Shown: in pieces, positions 22,375 through 30,368 of the stretch
Layout: every line of letters begins with the position of its first letter
Position numbering within the stretch: the stretch's first letter is position 1
Virus record (IMG/VR): IMGVR_UViG_3300008740_000380
Coordinates: 1-31,596 of that record
Length of the DNA: 31,596 bases
Origin: a virus
Direction: 5' to 3' (one strand)
Program-made: the position numbers and the translations under genes
Notes under the pieces: model-generated
Seen by the model: only the letters and a program-made list of their open reading frames with translations
Told to the model about the DNA's origin: nothing
The model's database searches: none

Positions 22375-23731
22375 AAATTTTTCACGTAAAGTTGTCCCCT
22401 ACGTAAAAGCTGAATATTTTGAAGACTCATCTGAAAAGTTGGTTTTTAAATTAATTCAAGAATATATTTTAAAACATAACGACTTACCTACCAAACAAAG
22501 TTTAGCGATAGATTTAGATCAATTAGATGGCATTCATGAAAATGAATATTCCAAATCAAGTCAAATAATTGATTCTTTAGATAAGCCTGAAAGCACAGAT
22601 ATCACACCTTGGCTTTTAGAACAATCAGAAACATTTTGTCAGGATAAAGCAATATATAACGCAGTTGTTGATGCGATTGCTATTTTAGAAGGTAATGATA
22701 AGAAAACTCATTTATCTAAAGGAGCAATTCCAACTGTCTTATCAGATGCCTTAGCCGTTTCTTTTGATCCACACATTGGTCACGATTTTATTGAAGACGC
22801 AGAAAACAGATTTGACTTTTATCATAGAATAGAAGAAAAGCTTGAATTTGATTTAGAGATGTTTAATAAAATTACGAAAGGTGGTTTACCAAAGAAAACT
22901 TTAAATATATGTCTAGCGGGCACTGGAGTAGGTAAATCATTATTCATGTGTCATCAAGCGGCTGCAGCACTTTCTGTTAATAAAAATGTATTATATGTTA
23001 CATTAGAGATGGCTGAAGAAAGGATCGCTGAAAGAATAGATGCAAATCTTTTAGATATTCCCATTAGTCAATTAGAAGAAATTCCCAGAGACATGTATAA
23101 AAAGAAAATTGATAAACTCAAAGGGAAAACTAAAGGAAAAATAATTATTAAAGAATATCCCACAGCATCTGCAAGTGCAATGCATTTTAAAAATTTATTA
23201 GGCGAATTAAAGTTGAAACGTAACTTTTCTCCTGATATAATATTCATAGATTATTTAAACATATGTACTTCTTCAAGGATAAGAGCAGGAGCAAATGTTA
23301 ATTCATATACCTATATTAAATCCATTGCGGAAGAATTAAGAGGACTAGCAGTTGAATATGATGTTCCAATTGTTTCCGCAACACAAACAACAAGAACAGG
23401 ATTTACAAGTACGGATATTGGATTAGAAGATACTTCTGAGAGTTTTGGTTTACCGGCAACAGCTGATTTTATGTTTGCACTTATATCTTCTGAAGAAATG
23501 GAAGAATTAAATCAAATGCTTGTAAAACAATTAAAAAACAGATATAATGATCCTACATCATATAGAAAGTTTATTGTTGGAGTAGATAGAAGTAAAATGA
23601 GACTTTATGATGTAGAACAAAAAGCTCAAGAGGATATAGCAGATAGTGGACAAGATGAACCATTGTTTGATGTATCAACTGGTAATAGAATGCGAAATAA
23701 AGCCGACTTCGGTACTTTTCAATATGAATGA
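22316..23731 (+). CDS. 41: Replicative DNA helicase (T4 gp41, DnaB-like)
   Basis: A 471-aa hexameric 5'-3' helicase (T4 gp41 is 475 aa). An N-terminal helical domain (about 1-150) precedes the RecA-like core. Walker A is GTGVGKS at 202-208, then LYVTLEMAEERIAERIDANLL (DnaB motif with the catalytic Glu), Walker B in DIIFIDYLNIC, and VSATQTTRTGF as the H3 motif. It unwinds the fork and works with primase gp61, which is not in this window. AGAAGGAGATC gives a strong ribosome binding site within the previous gene. It overlaps the protease-like gene by 8 nt. Confidence 0.95.
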   Translation: MTASLERIERLILSHLIHNENFSRKVVPYVKAEYFEDSSEKLVFKLIQEYILKHNDLPTKQSLAIDLDQLDGIHENEYSKSSQIIDSLDKPESTDITPWLLEQSETFCQDKAIYNAVVDAIAILEGNDKKTHLSKGAIPTVLSDALAVSFDPHIGHDFIEDAENRFDFYHRIEEKLEFDLEMFNKITKGGLPKKTLNICLAGTGVGKSLFMCHQAAAALSVNKNVLYVTLEMAEERIAERIDANLLDIPISQLEEIPRDMYKKKIDKLKGKTKGKIIIKEYPTASASAMHFKNLLGELKLKRNFSPDIIFIDYLNICTSSRIRAGANVNSYTYIKSIAEELRGLAVEYDVPIVSATQTTRTGFTSTDIGLEDTSESFGLPATADFMFALISSEEMEELNQMLVKQLKNRYNDPTSYRKFIVGVDRSKMRLYDVEQKAQEDIADSGQDEPLFDVSTGNRMRNKADFGTFQYE

Positions 23732-24341
23732 TTTAGATTTTGTTAAAAATTCATTAGGATGTATAAACGAAGCCTTTAGAGATTTTAAAGATTCTTATAA
23801 TACATTAAAATTCGGCTTCAGGAAACCCATATCTCATTGGCATGCATGCGCCAACAGAATGGAAGAAATATTAGAAGAAGAATTAGGATTTTCATGTTAT
23901 GTTAATGTACGGAAAGATAGAAGCCATGCTTTATATGAAGTGACTTTTGATGGGGCGGCAAATGTTCCTGAAGAACATATCGCAGAGTCTGAATTAGAAA
24001 TTACAATTAATATATCACCTGAATTTTATACACAACAATTATATATACCAGATGAAACCTGGGAACAATATAAAGAACAACTCACCCTCACATTTATTCA
24101 TGAATTAACACATTCTTTACAATTAGATGATGGTCGCAAGACTAAATATGATGATTATTTTTCAAACCCATTTGAAATAGATGCGTATAGTTCGGAACTC
24201 GCCTTTGATATGTTTCTTTATAATAAAGCAGAAAAAACTTGCGAATCGTACGCAAGGTATGCTACAATAGATAACAAGATACAAAAACAGATGATTTCTT
24301 TAGCAAGAAAGAAATACAGTTATCTTAAAAACAATAAATAA
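23724..24341 (+). CDS. Zinc metallopeptidase-like protein (HExxH)
   Basis: A 205-aa protein with IHELTHSLQ (H126, E127, H130), the HExxH zinc-binding motif, and PFEIDAYSSELA at 149-160, which can give the third ligand as in gluzincin-type peptidases. The N-terminal 120 residues are mixed helix and strand. No signal peptide is present, so it would act in the cytoplasm or virion. The start at 23724 overlaps the gp41 stop by 8 nt; the longer frame from 23646 would overlap by 86 nt. A proteolytic role is probable from the motif; the target is unknown. Confidence 0.7.
   Translation: MNDLDFVKNSLGCINEAFRDFKDSYNTLKFGFRKPISHWHACANRMEEILEEELGFSCYVNVRKDRSHALYEVTFDGAANVPEEHIAESELEITINISPEFYTQQLYIPDETWEQYKEQLTLTFIHELTHSLQLDDGRKTKYDDYFSNPFEIDAYSSELAFDMFLYNKAEKTCESYARYATIDNKIQKQMISLARKKYSYLKNNK
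24333..24340 (+). promoter_or_regulatory. Late promoter-like octamer AATAAATA
   Basis: AATAAATA lies 29 nt before the start of the 87-aa gene that opens the 24.4-31.6 kb operon. It differs from the T4 consensus only in the first base. The downstream genes look like virion proteins, which fits late expression. Confidence 0.5.
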
Positions 24342-24369
24342 GATTATAAAACTATTTTGAGGGGTAACT

Positions 24370-24633
24370 ATGCAAAAAGTTCATGATCTACACGAATCGG
24401 CTAAGGAAGTTTTAGAAAGAGTCGTGATAAGCAAATTAGCCGTGATGAAGATGGAAGAAGTAGCTAAACGCGCAAATCAAATTGCGAAATGGGCCCGAAA
24501 GAATGCTGAAATGAATAGCGATTCTGCTCAAGCAGTTAAAGATTTAGCTAAAGAAATTCACCAAGTTATGGATACATACACAAAGGGTTCTAAGAATCCT
24601 GATTTAACTAATAACCCAATGAAGAAACTGTAA
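24370..24633 (+). CDS. hypothetical helical protein (87 aa)
   Basis: I do not recognise this 87-aa protein. It is almost wholly helical, with charged heptad-like spacing (AKEVLERVVISKLAVMKMEE, AQAVKDLAKEIHQVMDTY), and may be a coiled coil. A GAGGGG site precedes the ATG, and the next gene starts directly after the stop with no gap. It is the first gene behind the late-type octamer at 24333, so it is probably a virion or assembly protein. Confidence 0.6.
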   Translation: MQKVHDLHESAKEVLERVVISKLAVMKMEEVAKRANQIAKWARKNAEMNSDSAQAVKDLAKEIHQVMDTYTKGSKNPDLTNNPMKKL

Positions 24634-26142
24634 ATGAAAACATACAGATCTTTTATGGCGCCTGGTTATACTAGGAGCGAAATTCATACTCTTTTAGAAA
24701 AAGTTTCACCAGATCTCAAAAAACAAGTTCTTGATCAAATCGAGTTGGTTGATACGGACGAGGTGTTAAAGAATGTTTTGGAAGCGATTCAAAAAGATGT
24801 AATGGCGCGGATGCTAAAAGAAAAAGCAGATGATGCTAAAATTACAATGAATCAAGATTTGTTTATAGATTCTATGATATCTATAATTAATAAAACACAA
24901 GAGAGTGCCGAAGATCAAGTTAATTTCCTTACGGACTTACTTAATGGTAAGGTGATTGATTGTATTAAATTGGTTAAAGATAGTGTAAATAAAGTAGTAA
25001 AAATGGATTCTTATGTTAAGACAAAGAGTCCGTTATGGGGAAAAGTTAAAGACAAGTTGACTGCCCTAGATATAAAAATAGATAATCAAAACATTGGACC
25101 TGGTGAAATTCTTTATATTGTATCAACTCCTGGAGCTAAAAAAGGAGATGAAGAAAATAAAGGTGATGCTTGGTTAGCACAAGGTGTTAATGTTGAACTA
25201 AAGAAAGATGGTGGAACTTTTTCAAAGCCAACAAAATTTGCAGATGCTCGATTAGAATGGATTAATGCATTTAAAGCTTTAGGTAGAGATTTATCCGGAG
25301 AAGAAACAGATACTATGGGCCTTGGTGGAACCAGCGTATACGGAGAATCAAATAGAGGTGGTGGTATAGCTAATGCATTGTCAATAGGAAGTAAAGAATA
25401 TACAGCATTATATATGGCAAAGAACGAACGAGCTAGTCAAAGAGTAGCAGATAAAGAATGTGAAAAATTATATCAAAAGGTTTGCCAGATAGCAATGCCT
25501 AATAATGGAGTTATTCCATATAATTTTAGTGGTACAGTAAAGAATGGTTTAACAGATCCTAACGAATTTATAAGACAATGGAATGCTAATGCTCTTCATG
25601 ATTATAAATCACACGGTTGGGATTATTTGACCTTATTTAATTCTGATTCCGGCGATACAATTTCATTTACAAATGCCCAGGATTTATATAAGTCAAAACA
25701 ATGGAATGTTGGTACTGAATGGATGTTGAGATGGACCGGCGGTGGAGGTTTTGGTGGTACTGGATCATCAACAAGAGTATATGCCGGGACATTTAAAAAT
25801 GTCGCAACATTCGATCCAGGTGATACCGAATTTGAGAAGAAATTACAAACTCAAAATGATTTGAGAAAAATTTTAATGCATACCTTCGGACAATTACAAA
25901 AAGGTAAAGTAACCACAAAGATTAAAGATGCTTTTGCATCAGCAAAGAAATTAAAAGGTCCGGTAAATGATGTAACTCAAAATAATGATCCAAAAGATTT
26001 GAAACCTGTAGTTAGAGATATTGGTACAAAAATACAAGACTATTTTAAAGCGAAAAAAGATCTCGGATTCGGAACAGATAAAGCCGATAGAGAAATCGGA
26101 ATGAGTTATAAAGCCATGAAACAAAAATTGGGTATTAGATGA
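24634..26142 (+). CDS. hypothetical protein (502 aa), probable virion protein with MKTY-type N-terminus
   Basis: I do not recognise this 502-aa protein. It begins MKTYRSFMAPG, like the capsid-targeting peptide of T4 internal proteins (MKTYQEFIAE) for the first four residues, but without the cleavage glutamate. The first 130 residues are helical. The middle contains a glycine-rich region (GGTSVYGESNRGGG, WTGGGGFGGTG) that resembles structural or polymer-binding proteins. The C-terminus is charged. It overlaps the next gene by 4 nt (ATGA). A head or tail protein is likely from context. Confidence 0.6.
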   Translation: MKTYRSFMAPGYTRSEIHTLLEKVSPDLKKQVLDQIELVDTDEVLKNVLEAIQKDVMARMLKEKADDAKITMNQDLFIDSMISIINKTQESAEDQVNFLTDLLNGKVIDCIKLVKDSVNKVVKMDSYVKTKSPLWGKVKDKLTALDIKIDNQNIGPGEILYIVSTPGAKKGDEENKGDAWLAQGVNVELKKDGGTFSKPTKFADARLEWINAFKALGRDLSGEETDTMGLGGTSVYGESNRGGGIANALSIGSKEYTALYMAKNERASQRVADKECEKLYQKVCQIAMPNNGVIPYNFSGTVKNGLTDPNEFIRQWNANALHDYKSHGWDYLTLFNSDSGDTISFTNAQDLYKSKQWNVGTEWMLRWTGGGGFGGTGSSTRVYAGTFKNVATFDPGDTEFEKKLQTQNDLRKILMHTFGQLQKGKVTTKIKDAFASAKKLKGPVNDVTQNNDPKDLKPVVRDIGTKIQDYFKAKKDLGFGTDKADREIGMSYKAMKQKLGIR

Positions 26143-27371
26143 AATCTTATAAACAGTTTCTAACAGAAGCATCAGGTAAGAATCTTCATATGGAACATCT
26201 CGAAGATGAGGTGTTAAATGGAGGGGTTAATGGTACTAGAGGTGCTATTAATTTTTTAAGATCTCTTAGAGATATGTTAGCGGGTAATAATAAAGAAGCC
26301 GTTAATGTTACAGTAAAATGGGACGGCGCTCCAGCTATATGTGCTGGCATACATCCTAATGGAAAATTCTTTGTTGATTATAAATCAATGAGACGACCAT
26401 GTTTTACTCAATCAGATGTAGATGAACATTTCAGTGGTGGCCCTCTTCATTCTAAAATGAGTGCTTTGTTAGAACATTTACCTAAGTTAAAGATTCCAGG
26501 TAATATTTTTCAAGGCGATGTTCTTTGGACGGAAAATAAAGATAAAAAAATTAAAACAATAGATGATGAAAAGAGTATTACGTTTACACCTAATACTATA
26601 ACTTATGCAGTTCCGTTAAATACCGAACTGGCTAAAAAAATTATTGAAGCTCAAGTTGGGATTGTTTTTCATACAACATATAGAACATCCGGTGCGGAAG
26701 ACCTTACCGATCTTAAAGCTGAATTTGGTGCCGATATAAATTTATGGTCTTCTCATAAAGATGTATGGGCTGTAAATGCTGATTTCACCGATTTAAGTGG
26801 TTCAGCAACATTTACTAAAGCAGATACTACTAAAGTAACCAGAATGCTTTCTGAGTTAGGAAAAGATTTTAATAAGGTCAATGGAAGATTCCTTGATAAT
26901 ATATCAAAAGATAATATTATTAGAACACATATTAAAACCTTTATGAATACAAAAGTTAGAGAAGGTGAATTTGTTGATAATTATAAAAGGTCGGCTAAAG
27001 AATGTGTTAAATGGATTGAAAATAAAATGCAAAAAGAAGTTGCGAAATTAAAGTCTGAAAGAGGAAGACAAAGAAAACAAATGACTGTTGATGGATATAT
27101 GAAAACTTTAAATGGTTCTATGGATCAAATAGAGATCATATTTCGATTAATGTCATTAATAAACAATATAAAACTTTTTATAGTTGAGAAGTTGGAAGAA
27201 GTCAAAGGTATAACAAACACCTTTATAAGAACACCAAGTGGATATAAAGTAACTAAACCAGAAGGTTTTGTTGCTATTGATACTTTTGATAATCAAAAAG
27301 GTTTAAAACTAGTTAACAGAATGGAATTTAGTAGAATAAATTTCACCGCAGAAAAGGAGTGGGACCAATGA
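26139..27371 (+). CDS. RNA/DNA-ligase-like nucleotidyltransferase with capsid-targeting-like peptide
   Basis: A 410-aa protein that shows the motif order of covalent nucleotidyltransferases (DNA/RNA ligases and capping enzymes). Motif I is VKWDGAPA with candidate nucleotide-binding K60, motif III is NIFQGDVLW around 122-130, motif IV is PEGFVAID at 374-381, and motif V is LKLVNRMEFS at 389-398. If active it would form a Lys-AMP and join or adenylate nucleic acid ends. The N-terminus MKSYKQFLTE/AS resembles the T4 capsid-targeting peptide with a gp21-type LxE site, so the protein may be packaged in the head. Start by ATGA overlap with the previous gene. Motif reading is by eye; the ligase fold is likely but not certain. 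Confidence 0.65.
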   Translation: MKSYKQFLTEASGKNLHMEHLEDEVLNGGVNGTRGAINFLRSLRDMLAGNNKEAVNVTVKWDGAPAICAGIHPNGKFFVDYKSMRRPCFTQSDVDEHFSGGPLHSKMSALLEHLPKLKIPGNIFQGDVLWTENKDKKIKTIDDEKSITFTPNTITYAVPLNTELAKKIIEAQVGIVFHTTYRTSGAEDLTDLKAEFGADINLWSSHKDVWAVNADFTDLSGSATFTKADTTKVTRMLSELGKDFNKVNGRFLDNISKDNIIRTHIKTFMNTKVREGEFVDNYKRSAKECVKWIENKMQKEVAKLKSERGRQRKQMTVDGYMKTLNGSMDQIEIIFRLMSLINNIKLFIVEKLEEVKGITNTFIRTPSGYKVTKPEGFVAIDTFDNQKGLKLVNRMEFSRINFTAEKEWDQ

Positions 27372-27634
27372 GACCTATTTTCATGAATGAAAAAGAAAAT
27401 TTACACGAATCTAAGTATTCTGATAAACTAATTGATGCACTACGTGATTGTATTGATGCGGCCCCTTCGCGAAACAAAGATAAATTGGCTCAGATTTATG
27501 AAGACTATGTACATAAGTTTATGAGAAGGCCACAGAAATTACCATATATGTTACAAGGGTTTTTAGATGCAATAGAAGAAGCTTCCGATGCAAGAATAGA
27601 ATGGAAAGGCGCCGGAGATAGGGAAGACTGGTGA
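27368..27634 (+). CDS. hypothetical protein (88 aa)
   Basis: I do not recognise this 88-aa protein. It is predominantly helical (KLIDALRDCIDAAPSRNKDK, FLDAIEEASDARIEW). The ATG at 27368 lies 8 nt after AAAAGGAG and overlaps the preceding stop by 4 nt; the GTG at 27359 falls within the ribosome binding site and is less likely. Its own stop overlaps the next GTG start. Confidence 0.6.
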   Translation: MRPIFMNEKENLHESKYSDKLIDALRDCIDAAPSRNKDKLAQIYEDYVHKFMRRPQKLPYMLQGFLDAIEEASDARIEWKGAGDREDW

Positions 27635-27879
27635 AAACATTTAAAGAATGGAGTTTAGATGATAAACTCGACAAATATGTCAGTAACGAAATCAAAAAGA
27701 GGAGACTCGCTAGATTTCCGGTAAATGCTACTGATGACTATAAGATGAAAAAAGGTAAACCAGCTTTTACCTTCCCTTCACCAACTGGCGAAATGGTTAT
27801 TCATGTTTGGTTAAGGCCTATGGCAAAGCCAGCAAAAAGTCATACAAAAGCTTTTAACTATGAGTTAGACGATAAATGA
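27631..27879 (+). CDS. hypothetical protein (82 aa) with MKTF-type N-terminus
   Basis: I do not recognise this 82-aa basic protein. It starts with GTG (MKTFKEWSLDDKL), again like the capsid-targeting peptide of T4 internal proteins but with Asp instead of Glu at the cleavage position. The rest is Lys-rich with a FTFPSPTGEMVIHVWLRP segment. It overlaps the next gene by 4 nt. A small internal head protein is a reasonable guess from its size, charge and N-terminus. Confidence 0.55.
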   Translation: MKTFKEWSLDDKLDKYVSNEIKKRRLARFPVNATDDYKMKKGKPAFTFPSPTGEMVIHVWLRPMAKPAKSHTKAFNYELDDK

Positions 27880-28484
27880 AATCCTTTTTACAATATCTAG
27901 AAGAGGCGGCCAATAAAGGGTTGACAATTTTTGATATTGATGATACTCTTTTTCATACACAAGCAAAAGTGTATGTAAAGAAAGACGGTAAAGTTGTACA
28001 AACATTAAACAACCAAGAGTTTAATACATATAAACTCAAGGATGGTGAAGAGTTTGATTTTGGAGAGTTTAGATCAGCAAAGCTATTCCAACAAACATCA
28101 ACACCTATTGGAAAAATGATTAAAAGGGCCAAGGCTATAATTAAAAAAGCTATTCCGAGAGGCTCTAAGGTTATCATGGCTACTGCGAGAGCAGATTTTG
28201 ACGATAGAGATACGTTTTTAGATACTTTCAAATCACATGGAATTGATGTTGATAAAATTTATATTGAAAGAGCAGGAAATTTAGATTTAGGATCTTCTGC
28301 AAAAAACAAGAGATATATATTCCATAAGTATTTAAGATCGGGACTTTATAAAAGAATTAGATTATTTGATGATTCTAAAGAAAATTTAAACACCTTTATG
28401 TCACTCGCAAAAAAATATCCAGATGTTGATTTCGAGGCATATTTGGTAAAAAATAACGGAAACGTTTCGGGTTTTAAAATATAA
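27876..28484 (+). CDS. HAD-superfamily phosphatase with capsid-targeting-like peptide
   Basis: A 202-aa haloacid-dehalogenase-like hydrolase. Motif I is FDIDDTLFHT (nucleophile D20, D22), motif II is the Thr in VIMATARADF, and motif IV is RLFDDSKENL near residues 165-175. Layout and length resemble the 3'-phosphatase domain of polynucleotide kinases and phage nucleotidases. The first ten residues, MKSFLQYLEE, followed by Ala, fit the T4 capsid-targeting peptide with an LxE cleavage site. The start of motif I falls directly behind it. It could dephosphorylate nucleic acid ends or a nucleotide; the substrate is not known. Confidence 0.75.
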   Translation: MKSFLQYLEEAANKGLTIFDIDDTLFHTQAKVYVKKDGKVVQTLNNQEFNTYKLKDGEEFDFGEFRSAKLFQQTSTPIGKMIKRAKAIIKKAIPRGSKVIMATARADFDDRDTFLDTFKSHGIDVDKIYIERAGNLDLGSSAKNKRYIFHKYLRSGLYKRIRLFDDSKENLNTFMSLAKKYPDVDFEAYLVKNNGNVSGFKI

Positions 28485-28496
28485 AGGAAAATAACA

Positions 28497-28739
28497 ATGG
28501 CATCAATGTGGGAAAAGTTTAAAGCATGGGTTTCGGGGTGGCCTATAAGTGATTCAGCAGGTGATATGGATGAACCTGAATTGATTGAATGGGCGGAAGA
28601 AGAATCTAATGATCCCCCTAAGTTAGAATCCATGACCAAAAAAGAATTAGAAGCCTATGGTAGGACTATTGGTATAGAACTAGATAGGCGAAAATCCAAA
28701 GCAAAGTTAATTGCAGAACTAGGAGAACATAGTGGCTGA
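28497..28739 (+). CDS. small protein with SAP/HeH-like C-terminus (80 aa)
   Basis: An 80-aa protein with an acidic first half (DMDEPELIEWAEEESND) and a C-terminal helix-extension-helix pattern, SMTKKELEAYGRTIGIELD followed by RRKSKAKLIAELGE, as in SAP and HeH DNA/RNA-binding motifs. Such modules are frequent in phage structural and packaging proteins. AAAGGAAA precedes the ATG. It overlaps the next gene by 8 nt. Confidence 0.6.
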   Translation: MASMWEKFKAWVSGWPISDSAGDMDEPELIEWAEEESNDPPKLESMTKKELEAYGRTIGIELDRRKSKAKLIAELGEHSG

Positions 28740-28962
28740 TAAAAAAAATGAATATTTCGGTGGTGGCCCCTTTTCAAGAGATTATGATGATTTAGCACAA
28801 TCTGTAAAAAGAATTGCAGATAAAAAAGCTAAAGGATTCATGGCCGGATGGACTCAAGAACAAGTTACTGATGTATCGGAACAAATGGCAAATAAATCTG
28901 TTCAAGATACTTATATGGAAAAAATTATTAATCCAGCTCGAGAGCTTGAAGAGGATAAATGA
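28732..28962 (+). CDS. hypothetical protein (76 aa), GTG start
   Basis: I do not recognise this 76-aa protein. It starts with GTG, preceded by AGGAG at 28721-28725. A glycine-rich N-terminus (EYFGGGPFSRDYDD) is followed by a helical, charged region. The stop overlaps the next start by 4 nt (ATGA). It has no membrane segment or known motif. Confidence 0.6.
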   Translation: MADKKNEYFGGGPFSRDYDDLAQSVKRIADKKAKGFMAGWTQEQVTDVSEQMANKSVQDTYMEKIINPARELEEDK

Positions 28963-30368
28963 CATCATTTTCTGAATTACGTGAAGGAAATATAAAGACT
29001 GCTGTTTTTACATTTGGGAGATTTAATCCCCCGACAATAGGACACGAAGTTTTAGTTGATAAAATTGAAACTGTAGCTAGCCGAAATCGAGCAGACGCCT
29101 TTGTTTTTGTAAGTTCATCACAAGATTCAAAAAAGAATCCATTAGATTATAGAGATAAAATCAAATGGATGAAAAAAATGTTTAAAGTAAGAGGCCAAAA
29201 TATTTTCAAATATTCTAAAGATAAACCTGAAAATATTATGAAGATCGCTTCATTATTACATGATAAAGGATATGAGCAAATTATTATGGTTGTTGGAAGT
29301 GATAGGATAAATGAATTTAAAAAGCTCTTAACTCAATATAATGGTGTCGAAGATAAGCCACATGGCTTTTATAATTTTAAAAATATAGATATAGAAAGTG
29401 CCGGAGAACGCGATCCAGATGCAGATGATGCTACTGGTATGTCAGCATCTAAATTAAGATCTCTTGCTGTAGACGGTGATTTCGAGACATTTAAAACCGG
29501 ATTACCTGATGCTTTAAGTGAAAGAGATCAAAGAAGCCTATATCAATTGCTGAGGAAACAAATGAAACTTAGTGTGATGGAAAAGCAAAGGACAAATAAA
29601 CTTACGGAAATTGGAAAATTGCCTCCATATAAGAAGAAAACAATAAAAAGCCCATCTAAGGATCAACAGAAAAAAAGTACTGATGATTTCATTAGTAATA
29701 TGACGCCAGATCATAAGCCAGCCAAATATGACGATGATGAGACGGCACTTAAAAAAGCTAAGGCTTCCATCGGATATGAACCAACTGTTAAAGAGTGTTT
29801 ATATATGGAAAAAATTGAATTTGAAGGAGATTCTTACGATATAGATTCAAGAGCAGTGAAAATATTTGAATATATAAAAACATTACCTTATAATTCAACT
29901 GAAATTGCTTATATTAAGGGATGCCTAAAAGAATGCGAAGGATTTTTTAACGAATATACATTAATAACTAAAAAAGTTAGACTTTGGGAAATTTCAAAAT
30001 TAAGAGGTTTTATTAAAAAGACAAATGATTATATTATGGTATTGGATGAAAACTCCGGAATGATTGATTTTGATAAAACAGATTTTACATATTTACATGA
30101 AATGGTTGACGATCTTCCTAAAGATGAAAGTAATTTACAAGATCCTGTTAGTAATAAATTACAAAATCTTCTTGGATTAAAAGAATGGAGCAAAGATCGC
30201 GCTGGAGAAGGTCGTCAGTTAGAATTCGGAACCGATAAATATAGACAGTATACTGTAGATTTAACTCCTGAAGAAGAGTTTAACCAAGAACAGGATAAAA
30301 AAAGATTTCAACAATCAGAAAGATATAATAAGATTCTTTCGAAAATACTTGCAAGTAGGAGCAAATAA
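28959..30368 (+). CDS. Nucleotidylyltransferase-like protein (NMN/cytidylyl type) with long C-terminal region
   Basis: A 469-aa protein. After a short N-terminus MTSFSELREG comes AVFTFGRFNPPTIGHEVLV, where T26, G28 and H29 form the (H/T)xGH nucleotide-binding motif. IIMVVGSDR and GMSASKLRSL follow, the latter corresponding to the ISSTxxR motif. This is the nucleotidylyltransferase alpha/beta phosphodiesterase fold of NMN adenylyltransferases, PPAT and cytidylyltransferases, which transfer AMP or CMP onto a phosphate. The LRE/G at 7-10 resembles a prohead-protease LxE site. Residues about 210-469 are a helical extension of unknown role. The substrate could be NMN, but this is not shown. Confidence 0.75.
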   Translation: MTSFSELREGNIKTAVFTFGRFNPPTIGHEVLVDKIETVASRNRADAFVFVSSSQDSKKNPLDYRDKIKWMKKMFKVRGQNIFKYSKDKPENIMKIASLLHDKGYEQIIMVVGSDRINEFKKLLTQYNGVEDKPHGFYNFKNIDIESAGERDPDADDATGMSASKLRSLAVDGDFETFKTGLPDALSERDQRSLYQLLRKQMKLSVMEKQRTNKLTEIGKLPPYKKKTIKSPSKDQQKKSTDDFISNMTPDHKPAKYDDDETALKKAKASIGYEPTVKECLYMEKIEFEGDSYDIDSRAVKIFEYIKTLPYNSTEIAYIKGCLKECEGFFNEYTLITKKVRLWEISKLRGFIKKTNDYIMVLDENSGMIDFDKTDFTYLHEMVDDLPKDESNLQDPVSNKLQNLLGLKEWSKDRAGEGRQLEFGTDKYRQYTVDLTPEEEFNQEQDKKRFQQSERYNKILSKILASRSK

